This document shows positions 8,703 to 16,225 of a stretch of DNA of 64,000 nucleotides, in pieces. The stretch comes from Lachnospiraceae bacterium (GTDB taxonomy: Bacteria; Bacillota; Clostridia; Lachnospirales; Lachnospiraceae). The stretch's first letter is position 1. Each line of letters opens with the position of its first letter. The translations under genes were made by a program, and so were the position numbers. The stretch lies in the NCBI GenBank assembly GCA_900757145.1, contig CAAEMT010000043.1, positions 44,811 through 108,810 of the forward strand. The letters run 5' to 3'. The notes beneath the pieces are model-generated. The model was not told the DNA's origin and did not search any database. It worked only from the letters and a program-made list of their open reading frames with translations.

Positions 8703-8867
8703 CTAGTACAACAAATATAAATTAACTGCCGTATTCACTCGCCTGATTGTTCGATTACATCGTTGTCCTCAATCGTCGTATCCACCGCTACGACTCATTC
8801 CTCCGCCTTGTACTCGAAATAATCATTCTTCGTGAATATAGCAGAAACTTATTATTTGTTGTACTAG
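8703..8867. repeat. Fold-back (MITE-like) element with CTAGTACAACAAATA termini
   Basis: The ends CTAGTACAACAAATA (8703-8717) and TATTTGTTGTACTAG (8853-8867) are a perfect 15-bp inverted repeat. Pairing continues inward: CTGCCGTATTCAC (8728-8740) against GTGAATATAGCAG (8832-8844) with two mismatches, and weaker matches further in. Most of the 165 bp therefore folds into one imperfect hairpin. No open frame inside looks real. A related 63-bp element lies at 42266-42328. Confidence 0.75.
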
Positions 8868-8906
8868 TACAATGGGTAATAAATCCTGCTATATCCGTTG
8901 TACTAG
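8864..8906. repeat. Small CTAGTAC hairpin in tandem with the fold-back element
   Basis: CTAGTACAA (8864-8872) and TTGTACTAG (8898-8906) are a perfect 9-bp inverted repeat around a 25-bp centre. It shares its CTAG with the end of the larger element, so the two are abutting. Its right end lies inside the last codons of spoVAD and supplies the TAG stop. Confidence 0.75.
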
Positions 8907-9919
8907 CAATGCTCCAGCACGACCGCATGCGCAATGCCGGGTATCGTCTGTCCTTCATTGAAGCTGACTTTCGACAAAAGAGCTCCTGTCGGCACAAAGA
9001 GCACGCGCTTCCACACGCCCTTTCGCAGCTTGGGAAGAATCATTGCAGCCAGCACAACGGCGCTGCATCCGCAGCCGCTTCCTCCTGCATGCGTATCCTG
9101 CGCTTTCGCATCGTATATCTCAATACCACAGTCCATATGCTGCTTTGAAATATCAAAACCCTTCTCTTTTAAAAGATCGATCACAATCCTCTGTCCGATG
9201 CTTCCAAGATCGCCGGTGATGATCCTGTCATAATCACCGGGCTGTCTGTTAAAATCCATCAGGTTCTGATAAATCGTGTCGCATGCTGCCGGAGCCATAC
9301 ATGCGCCCATATTCATATTGTCTTTAATCCCCATATCTACGATCCGTCCGGGCGTCACTCCCGTTATCTTCACATGACCGCCCTTGGAGGCAAGTACAAA
9401 CGCTCCGCTGCCTGTGACCGTCCAGGAAGCTGAAAGGGGACGCTGATTTCCGTATCCAAGCGGAAACCGAAACTCCTTTTCTGCGCTTCCAAAATGACTG
9501 GAGGTCATTGCCGCTGCATAATCGGCATATCCCGCGGAGATTGTCATCGCCGCGAGCGCAAGAGATTCTCCGCATGTGGAACATGCGCCATACAGCCCAA
9601 ACAATGGGATCTGTACGTCACCGTTTCCAAACGATGTCGCAATGAGCTGCGCAAGAAGATCTCCGCCAAACAGATATCTCACTCTCTGCATAGTAAGCTT
9701 CGCTTTTCCGACTGCCAGCAAAAGTGCCTCCTGCTGCAGTGCGCTTTCTGCTTTCTCCCACGTCTGTTCTCCAAGTCCTGCGTCCGGAGCAACCATATCA
9801 AACCACTCTCCAAGCGGTCCTTCCCCCTCCTTCGGTCCCACGACTGACGCACTGCCGATGATGTGCGGCGCTTCCTGAAATTCAATACTTTGCTGCCCCG
9901 CCTGTTGATTCACTGCCAT
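8903..9919 (-). CDS. spoVAD: Stage V sporulation protein AD
   Basis: 338 residues, the normal SpoVAD length. It is the soluble thiolase-fold component of the SpoVA complex that binds dipicolinic acid in forespores. Visible hallmarks are GSASVVGPKEGEGPLG near the N-terminus, GLYGACSTCGESLALAAM around the pseudo-active site, and GGSGCGCSAVVLA. The ATG has ACAGGAGG 8 bp upstream. The terminal residues (IPGIAHAVVLEHC) stop in a TAG that belongs to the repeat at 8864-8906, so the last residues may differ from relatives. No spoVAC is present upstream; the preceding gene is an acyltransferase. Confidence 0.94.
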   Translation of the reverse strand: MAVNQQAGQQSIEFQEAPHIIGSASVVGPKEGEGPLGEWFDMVAPDAGLGEQTWEKAESALQQEALLLAVGKAKLTMQRVRYLFGGDLLAQLIATSFGNGDVQIPLFGLYGACSTCGESLALAAMTISAGYADYAAAMTSSHFGSAEKEFRFPLGYGNQRPLSASWTVTGSGAFVLASKGGHVKITGVTPGRIVDMGIKDNMNMGACMAPAACDTIYQNLMDFNRQPGDYDRIITGDLGSIGQRIVIDLLKEKGFDISKQHMDCGIEIYDAKAQDTHAGGSGCGCSAVVLAAMILPKLRKGVWKRVLFVPTGALLSKVSFNEGQTIPGIAHAVVLEHC

Positions 9920-9953
9920 AGTAAGCCTCCTGTCTGATTGACTTCTTTGACAG

Positions 9954-9982
9954 TATTATTCCACGTTTTTTTATTTTTATAC
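9954..9982 (-). promoter_or_regulatory. Possible sigma-G type promoter of spoVAD
   Basis: On the minus strand GTATA (9978-9982), 17 bp, AATAATA (9954-9960). This is near the forespore sigma-G pattern (GMATR, 17-18 bp, CATNMTA) but not exact. The forespore role of spoVAD makes this a plausible site. Confidence 0.35.
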
Positions 9983-10003
9983 GCGCGCCTGTTTCAGGAA
10001 AAA

Positions 10004-10125
10004 TGCGCTGCACCTTATCTTTCGTTCTGAAAATATGCGCTTCACCGTATCCTTCGTTCTGAAAAAAAGATGCGCTTCACCGTATCTTTCGTTCTGAAAA
10101 AAAGATGCGCTTCACCGTATCTTTT
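10004..10125. repeat. 32-35-bp tandem repeat, four copies, made of a terminator half-stem and its U-tract
   Basis: Units start at 10004 (32 bp), 10036 (35 bp), 10071 (35 bp) and 10106 (partial). Each reads TGCGCTTCACCGTATC, then TTCGTTCTGAAAA plus an A-run. The last copy forms the 3' arm of the plsC terminator; the others repeat that arm and the T-rich tract. Not CRISPR: there are no spacers. Confidence 0.85.
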
Positions 10126-10140
10126 CATACTGTGAAACGC
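10097..10140 (-). terminator. Rho-independent terminator of plsC
   Basis: On the minus strand GCGTTTCACAGTAT (10127-10140), loop GAAAAG, ATACGGTGAAGCGC (10107-10120), then ATCTTTTTTT. The 14-bp stem has two mismatches. It lies 30 bp after the plsC stop. Confidence 0.8.
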
Positions 10141-10169
10141 TCTCTTTCTTTTATGTAAAAAAGTAACCT

Positions 10170-10898
10170 TTAGCAGGAAGCTTTTCCTTCTTCCACCTCT
10201 GAAATTTTTTTCTCGATCCGCTCTTTGACAATCGCCGCAAGCTGTGTCGTCTTCATTCCCTGATACTCTTCATATGGGATCGGCTCAAGAAAATGTACCT
10301 GCACCGTCTGCCGCGCAATCGACTTTGTATCAAACGCCTTATAGGAGTCAATCAGCGCTACCGGAACTACGGGGCACTTTGCCTTCTGCGCGCTCTTAAA
10401 GCTGCCGCCCTTAAAGTCGAGCAGACGGTTTCCCATCTTACTTCTCGTACCTTCTGGAAAAATAATAAAATTTCGTCCTTTTTTAACCTCCTCAGCTACC
10501 TGAAGGATCACCTGCATTCCCTGCCGAACATCACTGCGGTCGAGGGGAATCGCATCCAGACAGGTAAAAACCTGTTTCAAAAACGGGATATCGGCAAGCT
10601 CTTTTTTTAAAACAACGGACGTAGGCGTTTGCAAAAGCTGTATGATAGCAAGCACATCGAACATTCCCTGATGATTTGGATAGAAGATATACCCATCTTC
10701 TTTTGGAAGATTTTCCATTCCATGCCCCTCGATCGTCACACGACCGCCCCGAATTGCACGGTTGTCGATTTCTTTTACAATAGCAAAACGCTCCTCCACA
10801 GAATACCGCTCCGGATGTGATGAAATTCGAAAAAGCCGATACAATCCCAGAGGAACATACCACCAGTTCATCAGAACCATCCACAAAATACGTCTCAT
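10170..10898 (-). CDS. plsC: 1-acyl-sn-glycerol-3-phosphate acyltransferase
   Basis: 242 residues, usual for bacterial PlsC. It transfers an acyl chain to lysophosphatidic acid, giving phosphatidic acid for membrane lipid synthesis. The acyltransferase motifs are in order: NHQGMFD (HX4D catalytic dyad), VVLKKELADIPFLKQ, and FPEGTRSK (phosphate binding), followed by VVPVALIDSYKAF. The N-terminus (MRRILWMVLMNWWYVPLGL) is hydrophobic and should anchor the enzyme to the inner membrane face. The ATG overlaps the HAD gene stop by 4 bp, so the pair is translationally coupled. No substrate chain preference can be read. Confidence 0.9.
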   Translation of the reverse strand: MRRILWMVLMNWWYVPLGLYRLFRISSHPERYSVEERFAIVKEIDNRAIRGGRVTIEGHGMENLPKEDGYIFYPNHQGMFDVLAIIQLLQTPTSVVLKKELADIPFLKQVFTCLDAIPLDRSDVRQGMQVILQVAEEVKKGRNFIIFPEGTRSKMGNRLLDFKGGSFKSAQKAKCPVVPVALIDSYKAFDTKSIARQTVQVHFLEPIPYEEYQGMKTTQLAAIVKERIEKKISEVEEGKASC

Positions 10899-11542
10899 CC
10901 TATCCCCTCCTCCAAGAGCTCATCAAGTTCTTCAAAGCGTGATATTTTCGCATCTATATGATCTGGATTGCCGAAACCGTAAGATGCAAAGATAAACGGC
11001 ACACCCGCTTCCTCACAGGCATCAGAGTCTCCCTTGGTATCACCGACATATACAGGATTCTTCAGCTGATTACGCTGCACTACAAGCCGAATATTTTCTC
11101 CCTTTCCTTTCCCTGTATTTCCATAGCATTCTGTATCTGTCACACAATCCGCAAGCCCTGTTTTTTCCAAAAAGAGTTCAATATAACCAGACTGGCAGTT
11201 GCTCACTATAAAAACAGGAAGTCTCTCCGAAAGCCGTCGGATCCCCTCTATGACGCCCGGATAGCAGATTGCACATTCATCCTCGCAAAGTACTCTGTGC
11301 TCATACTCACAGCAAAGTTCCATCAGCTTATCTCGCTGCTCCTGTGAGACATCCGGAAACATCTCCCGGGCGATTACCTCCATCGTCTTACCAAAAAGCT
11401 GCTTAAGCTGCTCCCCTTCGACCGAATAGCCCTCGATACCGCCCTGTCTTACCGCCTGTGTCCATGCCTTGGCCACAAGCCCTGTTGAATCCCAAAGCGT
11501 CCCGTCTACATCAAGTATCAGACTGTCAATCCTTTTCTTCAT
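10895..11542 (-). CDS. HAD-superfamily phosphatase (phosphoglycolate phosphatase-like)
   Basis: 215 residues from the ATG at 11542, chosen because GGAGGAG stands 5 bp in front; a longer frame to 11563 has no such site. HAD motif I is LILDVDGTLWDST (nucleophile Asp plus Asp), motif II VFIVSNCQSG, motif III with Lys in YGNTGKGKGENIRLV, and motif IV VYVGDTKGDSDACEEAG. The helical cap between motifs I and II marks subfamily I, as in Gph and beta-phosphoglucomutase. Substrate is not predictable from sequence. It is coupled to plsC by a 4-bp overlap, so a lipid-phosphate link is possible but unproven. Confidence 0.85.
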   Translation of the reverse strand: MKKRIDSLILDVDGTLWDSTGLVAKAWTQAVRQGGIEGYSVEGEQLKQLFGKTMEVIAREMFPDVSQEQRDKLMELCCEYEHRVLCEDECAICYPGVIEGIRRLSERLPVFIVSNCQSGYIELFLEKTGLADCVTDTECYGNTGKGKGENIRLVVQRNQLKNPVYVGDTKGDSDACEEAGVPFIFASYGFGNPDHIDAKISRFEELDELLEEGIG

Positions 11543-11564
11543 AATCTCCTCCGTGTTTTTCATG

Positions 11565-11637
11565 TATCTTAACTTTTATATCATGGAAAGACTTTCGTTC
11601 ATCAATGGAACAAGTTCCTTCCTGTAACGTAAAAAAA
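11565..11637 (-). repeat. Terminator-adjacent repeat, copy 1 (diverged, first hairpin only)
   Basis: Minus-strand order: TTTTTTTACGTTACAGGAAG, a loop region, CTTTCCATGATATAAAAG, then TTAAGATACATG. It aligns along its length with copies 2 and 3 below. It begins exactly at the T-run of the terminator at 11638-11694. The distal half (GGATGC hairpin) is missing; the HAD gene start follows directly. Confidence 0.6.
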
Positions 11638-11694
11638 GAGCCGCCGCAAAATAAGCCTTCCGGTCTATCCTTCCGATTTATTTTGCGGCAGCTC
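11631..11694 (-). terminator. Rho-independent terminator of the SH3 lipoprotein gene
   Basis: Minus strand GAGCTGCCGCAAAATAAAT pairs with TTATTTTGCGGCGGCTC, a stem over 20 bp long with inner pairing GGAAGG/CCGGAAGG, followed by TTTTTTT (11631-11637). It sits 11 bp after the stop codon. Confidence 0.9.
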
Positions 11695-11705
11695 CATCTT
11701 TATTC

Positions 11706-13259
11706 TCAATAACCTGTTACATTCGTTGCATACAGATCGCCGTTTGGCGCAGTACCTGAATAATCAATCGTAGCTGAAATATAAAGCCCTTCCTGCAGAC
11801 CGTCGTTTGTGCTGACACTTGCATCACCATAATTGATTACATGTGTATTTCCGTCATCACCCTTGATCGTGATCGTAGACGGAGTCGTACTGATAATCGT
11901 ACCGCTCACTGTACCGGTACCGCTTCCTGTATTTCCTCCTGTGCTGCCGCCTGTATTGCCACCTGTATTATCGTCTGTACTTCCGCCTGTATTTCCTCCT
12001 GTACTGCCACCCGTATTTCCTCCCGGATTTGTGGAGCTGATATAGGATTTTGATACGTACGCCTTCATGCCATTTACCGATACGACAAACCAGTTGTCTG
12101 TCTCGCCGATGACAGAAACCTGCTGTCCTGCTGAAAGTCCGCCGATGATATTGCTCTGTGTACCCGGCTGATCGCGCAGATTCGTTCCTGTCGTTGCGTA
12201 GTACTGATAACCCGTGCCGTAATCCACGTAGCTGTTAAGCTCTGCATCTACCTTCGTGGAATCAGAAACCTGACTGTCTGACTGTGCCGTCGTCTCAGAC
12301 TGCGGCTGCGTATTTACAAGAAACGCTTTATTGATATAGCCTATATTTCCATTTACATTTACTTTAAACCACTGCGAAGTCTCACCTACTACAATGACTT
12401 TGTCACCGCGTGAAAGTGAACCGATGATGTTCGTATTCGACTCTGTGGTCGGTTCCAGACGAATATTTACAGCGTCTGCCGCATAAAGAGTCGCTTCCGT
12501 GCCATACTCTGTCAGTGTATTAAGCTCTGCCTGAGCACCTGCGTCCGAGCTGCTCTGTGACTGTGCAGTCTCGCTTTGTCCTGTCTGATTCGTCACCTTT
12601 CCCGGAATCGCACTGAATGTAGGATTACGCAGAACCGTAAAGCTCTCGACTGATTTCTTTACTGCTTCAAGAAGCGCTTCATTGTCATCTGTCACAGTGC
12701 CGGTCACTGTGTACGCCTCATCTTCTGCAATGATCGCATACGTCACCGCGTACTTCCACATACTTGTCGCATTGTATTTCACCAAATATTCATACGTATC
12801 AAGTGTCGTTGTACTCTGCTTCTCGAACTCTACCACCTCAAAAGCATTTGTGTCGGGATACTGCTTCGTAAGGCTCTCCTTCAGCTCATCCTCAGACTCA
12901 GCTACCGTGAGATTTCTCATCGCATTTTCATCTGCCGCATGCCCGATACTGATCATCGCATCTGCGCCGGACGAAAATACGCGCAGAGAATCAGCATCCT
13001 GTGACACCTTCCAGGTGCTGTCCGGCAAAGTAATGCGGATACTTCCGTCCTTCGATGCATACGGAACATTCGTTAGAAGCTCTGTCTGCGGCTCTGTCTC
13101 GCTTTCCGTCTCCGTCTGTGTCTCTGATTCTGTCTCCGATTGTGTCTGCGGCTCCGTCTCCTTTGGCTTTTTCAAAGCGCCGCAGCCTGTGGCAAAACTC
13201 ATTATGACCAGTGACATTACCAGAGCTGCCGTAATAAATTTCATTCTTCTGTTCAACAT
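11706..13259 (-). CDS. Lipoprotein with two bacterial SH3 domains
   Basis: 517 residues. The N-terminus has a signal sequence and lipobox (MSFATGC), so it should be anchored outside the membrane. Residues ~30-62 are a TE/SE/Q-rich linker (TQSETESETQTETESETEP). A middle domain at ~65-215 has no firm family; a PsbP-like or lipoprotein-type fold is possible. SH3b domains follow at ~260-315 (VNIRLEPTTESNTNIIGSL) and ~350-410 (NLRDQPGTQSNIIGGLSAG). A Gly/Thr linker GGNTGGSTGGNTGGST repeats at ~414-450, and a small C-terminal domain with TIKGDDGNTHVINYGD ends the chain. SH3b modules usually bind peptidoglycan. The ATG at 13259 has GGAGGG 7 bp before it. Confidence 0.85.
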   Translation of the reverse strand: MLNRRMKFITAALVMSLVIMSFATGCGALKKPKETEPQTQSETESETQTETESETEPQTELLTNVPYASKDGSIRITLPDSTWKVSQDADSLRVFSSGADAMISIGHAADENAMRNLTVAESEDELKESLTKQYPDTNAFEVVEFEKQSTTTLDTYEYLVKYNATSMWKYAVTYAIIAEDEAYTVTGTVTDDNEALLEAVKKSVESFTVLRNPTFSAIPGKVTNQTGQSETAQSQSSSDAGAQAELNTLTEYGTEATLYAADAVNIRLEPTTESNTNIIGSLSRGDKVIVVGETSQWFKVNVNGNIGYINKAFLVNTQPQSETTAQSDSQVSDSTKVDAELNSYVDYGTGYQYYATTGTNLRDQPGTQSNIIGGLSAGQQVSVIGETDNWFVVSVNGMKAYVSKSYISSTNPGGNTGGSTGGNTGGSTDDNTGGNTGGSTGGNTGSGTGTVSGTIISTTPSTITIKGDDGNTHVINYGDASVSTNDGLQEGLYISATIDYSGTAPNGDLYATNVTGY

Positions 13260-13402
13260 GTCACACCCTCCATTCTATTTACTCCCGCTTTACAAATTAC
13301 CCTGCAACAAATACAGCTATGCTGCGTCAGTATTACGCATACATTCTGTTTGCAGTACGGACTGCGTCCGTCTCCCCCTCAGGAAACAGGACACAAAAAA
13401 CA

Positions 13403-13419
13403 GGTATTGAACCAATACC
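13403..13419. promoter_or_regulatory. Possible operator at the SH3 lipoprotein transcription start
   Basis: Perfect inverted repeat GGTATTG-aac-CAATACC, just downstream of the -10 at 13429-13434, where a repressor would block initiation. The regulator is unknown. Confidence 0.4.
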
Positions 13420-13428
13420 ATTTTAGTC

Positions 13429-13457
13429 ATAATACCACGCCTTTGCGATTCCTGCAA
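13429..13457 (-). promoter_or_regulatory. Promoter of the SH3 lipoprotein gene
   Basis: Minus strand -35 TTGCAG (13452-13457), 17 bp, -10 TATTAT (13429-13434). The leader to the ATG at 13259 is long (~160 bp). The rest of the 306-bp gap up to 13565 holds a hairpin (13530-13556, GCGCAAAAAACGC paired with GCATTTTTTGCGC) after the MATE stop, which may end that transcript. Confidence 0.55.
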
Positions 13458-13565
13458 GTCACATATACACAATTCATAGTCGCAAAATGCAATCTTAATA
13501 CTTTCGTAATCTCTTCTTAACAGCGCAAAAAACGCCGAAAAACAGCATTTTTTGCGCCGCTTTTC

Positions 13566-14978
13566 TTACTTCACAGTCATTTTCCGTGATCCTGACAGGC
13601 GCAGGAAGGTAAGGTGCAGCACGATGCCTTTGAGCATACTGGTGATTGTAAGCGCCCACCAGATTCCTTCAAGTCCCAACCCCGTGCGGCTTAAAAGAAG
13701 TGCCAGCGGAATACGCAGAGCCGTCAGGCAGACACTGATGATGCTGCATATTTTTGTTTTCCCAAGTCCGGAAATAGCTCCCACTGCCGTCAGCTCTACA
13801 CACATGAAGGCTTCTGAAAAGCCGACGATCACCATATACCTAGAAGCAACGGGAAGCACCTCCGCCTCATGGAAAAACAATCCCGATATCTGCATCGGAA
13901 ACAGCACAAAAATAAGCGTCATTCCGACACCCCATACAAGGATTGTCGAAAAAGCCGCGCGGTATCCTTTTCTGACTCGCTCCATCCTTCCTGCTCCGAA
14001 ATTCTGCCCTATGAACGCATTAAGTGCCGCTGCAAAACCATCTGCCGTATTCCAAGAAACAGACTCAATCTGACCACCGACACGCTGCGTTGCCACGGCT
14101 CCTGCACCAAATGCAGCAACCATTCTCGTAAGCACCATGGAGATCATACAGTAGACAGAACCCTGCAGCGCTGTCGGACCTCCGATGCGCACAACATCCG
14201 CATAATAGGAACGCTCCTGCAAATGTGTCAGTCGTATCTCCCGAATAATATTGTCATCTTTTACAGTTGCCCTTACTTTGTCTGCGTCTTTATATTTCTT
14301 CTTTTTTCCCCTGCAAGCCAGACATATCAAAAATACCGCCGTAACCACGATCTGAGCCGTGACAGTCGCAATTGCAGCTCCGGCAGCCTCCATACGCGGC
14401 ACTATTCCTATGCCGAGAATCAGTACAGGATCAAGTATCATATTTACGATAAGTCCGACAAAATTAGCCTGAAACGGCGTCGTAGCGTCGCCCTGTGCCG
14501 TAAACAGCCCCGTAAGCGTAAAATTTACATATGAAAAAACAATCATCCCACAGGTAATCATCAGATAGCTCTTTGCATGGATCAGTGTCTCGGTATCTTT
14601 CATTCCAAAAAATGCAATGAGCTGATCTGGAAAAAGCAGGCAGACCGCTCCAAAAAGCACCCCGAAAAAAATAACGAGCTGAATTGCCGCTGCAGAATAC
14701 TTTTTTGCTCTCTCACGGTCTCCGCGGCCAAGCTCCTGTGCTACGTGTACCTGTCCGCCCATTCTCGCAAGCGAGGCAAGCCCCTGAGAAAGCCACACAT
14801 ACATGCCGCCTACGCCGACTCCCGCCACTGCCTTTGCTCCAAGCGTCCCAATCCACGCCATGTCTGTAATACTATATGCCGTTGACAAAAATGATGATGC
14901 CATAATCGGAAGCGCAAGCTTCGTCAATACTTTCAAAATCGGTCCCTCTGTCAACCGTCCCTGTTCTGTTTGTGCCAT
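13566..14978 (-). CDS. MATE-family multidrug efflux transporter
   Basis: 470 residues, about 12 transmembrane helices in two related halves, the standard MATE size. The opening GPILKVLTKLALPIMASSFLSTAY and the loop GGMYVWLSQGLASLARMGGQV are typical. NTADGFAAALNAFIGQNFGAGRMERVRKGYR matches the second-half motif around helix 8. Such pumps export cationic drugs or metabolites in exchange for Na+ or H+. The ATG has AGAGGT 8 bp before it. It stands alone, with an SH3 lipoprotein after it and an amidohydrolase before it. Substrate unknown. Confidence 0.9.
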   Translation of the reverse strand: MAQTEQGRLTEGPILKVLTKLALPIMASSFLSTAYSITDMAWIGTLGAKAVAGVGVGGMYVWLSQGLASLARMGGQVHVAQELGRGDRERAKKYSAAAIQLVIFFGVLFGAVCLLFPDQLIAFFGMKDTETLIHAKSYLMITCGMIVFSYVNFTLTGLFTAQGDATTPFQANFVGLIVNMILDPVLILGIGIVPRMEAAGAAIATVTAQIVVTAVFLICLACRGKKKKYKDADKVRATVKDDNIIREIRLTHLQERSYYADVVRIGGPTALQGSVYCMISMVLTRMVAAFGAGAVATQRVGGQIESVSWNTADGFAAALNAFIGQNFGAGRMERVRKGYRAAFSTILVWGVGMTLIFVLFPMQISGLFFHEAEVLPVASRYMVIVGFSEAFMCVELTAVGAISGLGKTKICSIISVCLTALRIPLALLLSRTGLGLEGIWWALTITSMLKGIVLHLTFLRLSGSRKMTVK

Positions 14979-15048
14979 ATTTCAACCTCTTTCGTTTTTC
15001 TTCTCTTTTCTCTTTTTCATGCATCTTTTCCGGCGGAAGCAGAAATAC

Positions 15049-15990
15049 TTATCGGACAGAAAATTTTCTTTGAATCTTCTCTTCTGCCGAAGTAAGACGG
15101 GAATCAAGCTCCTGCACTGTAAAAAGTGGGAAAAACTCCTCCTCGCAGGTATCCTCGCCCATATAGCTATTTTTACAACTACCCATACCGATGCCGGTCA
15201 GGCGCCGAAATTCGTTATATTCATCGATCAGTCCTTGCCCATGCATCACTCGGTACGCTCCCGCGTCACTTCCAAGCGCAATCTGTACGCCAAGCTCAAA
15301 GCCACGCCGGATCATCCTGCCCTGCCTCTTACGAAGCCTTAAAAGCCCCGCATCATCAAAACGCCCGCTTCCGATCAGATTTGTAATTGTCACATAGGTT
15401 GGTACCCAGACTGCATCACTGTCTGAGAGCACCTGTAAGCAGTCCTCGTCTATAAAATTGCCATGCTCCACCGAATCCACTCCTGCGCAGACGGCGGCAC
15501 GCACCGCGTCCGCACCGTTTACGTGAGCCATGACTGCAAAACCTTCTTCGTGCGCAATATGTATCATTTCCCGAATCTCGTTTTCCGAAAGAGACGGCTC
15601 CGTCACCGCTCCCTCCCGGTCAAAATCCATGATTCCTGAAAACATGACCTTGATAAAATCGCCGCCTTCTGCGCGCACCTGCTTTACAAGACTATGGTAC
15701 TCTCTCCAGTCTTCAAAGCCATATCCGACAATCCCTCCATAATGCCCTTTTTTGTGGATCGCAAAAATCGGTGTCCGATATGCGATCCCGTACTCCGGAG
15801 CGATCTTCGCCGCGCGCGCCGACACGCCAAGCCCGTCTCCTCCGTCGCGCAGAAAAGTAATCCCGCACGCCTTATACTGCTCCAGCTTTTTCCGGATATC
15901 CGCCTCCTGCACACCGTTTTTATGAAGCTGCACCGCTTCGCGGTAATTTACTCCATTCATAAATATATGCATATGGCATTCGCCAAACAT
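15049..15990 (-). CDS. Metal-dependent amidohydrolase (imidazolonepropionase-like)
   Basis: 313 residues from the ATG at 15990 (AGAAGG in front, and a promoter ends just upstream). The TIM-barrel metal site can be followed: H6-M-H8, K114 in DFIKVMFSG (likely carboxylated lysine), H156 in MAHVNGADA, H176 in SVEHGNFID and D242 in LGSDAGAYR. The barrel therefore appears complete. Many relatives end in a small beta-sandwich with NPA...G...GK.ADL motifs. Here the last ~50 residues (SCKNSYMGEDTCEEEFFPLF and on) do not show it, so the C-terminus is short or altered. Substrate unknown. It lies beside, but is transcribed separately from, the sugar operon upstream. Confidence 0.8.
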   Translation of the reverse strand: MFGECHMHIFMNGVNYREAVQLHKNGVQEADIRKKLEQYKACGITFLRDGGDGLGVSARAAKIAPEYGIAYRTPIFAIHKKGHYGGIVGYGFEDWREYHSLVKQVRAEGGDFIKVMFSGIMDFDREGAVTEPSLSENEIREMIHIAHEEGFAVMAHVNGADAVRAAVCAGVDSVEHGNFIDEDCLQVLSDSDAVWVPTYVTITNLIGSGRFDDAGLLRLRKRQGRMIRRGFELGVQIALGSDAGAYRVMHGQGLIDEYNEFRRLTGIGMGSCKNSYMGEDTCEEEFFPLFTVQELDSRLTSAEEKIQRKFSVR

Positions 15991-16021
15991 AAAAACGCCT
16001 TCTTTCTTTATGATCAGCTTT

Positions 16022-16049
16022 ATTATAAACGAATGGAAAGAAATTGCAA
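16022..16049 (-). promoter_or_regulatory. Candidate promoter of the amidohydrolase gene
   Basis: Minus strand -35 TTGCAA (16044-16049), 16 bp, -10 TATAAT (16022-16027). About 31 bp separate the -10 from the start codon. Confidence 0.55.
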
Positions 16050-16225
16050 TAAACAAGGTGCCGCAAAATGTATATTCCGATGGATTTTCCGTGAACCTTC
16101 TCCGAAAAGATCCCACCGAATGCACTTTACGACACCCTGTATTCTTATTATACTTATACTCTTATTACTTCTTATTCTGCTTTTTCAAACCCATACTTTT
16201 CTTCTTTACATTTTCTAGGATCGTA

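Noticed and set aside
8747..9148. A plus-strand frame covering the gap between spoVAE and spoVAD
   Set aside because: It runs from the fold-back element into the spoVAD coding region on the opposite strand; codon pattern is that of a shadow.
10004..10125. Possible CRISPR or iteron array
   Set aside because: Head-to-tail units without spacers that coincide with one arm of the plsC terminator; no cas or replication gene nearby.
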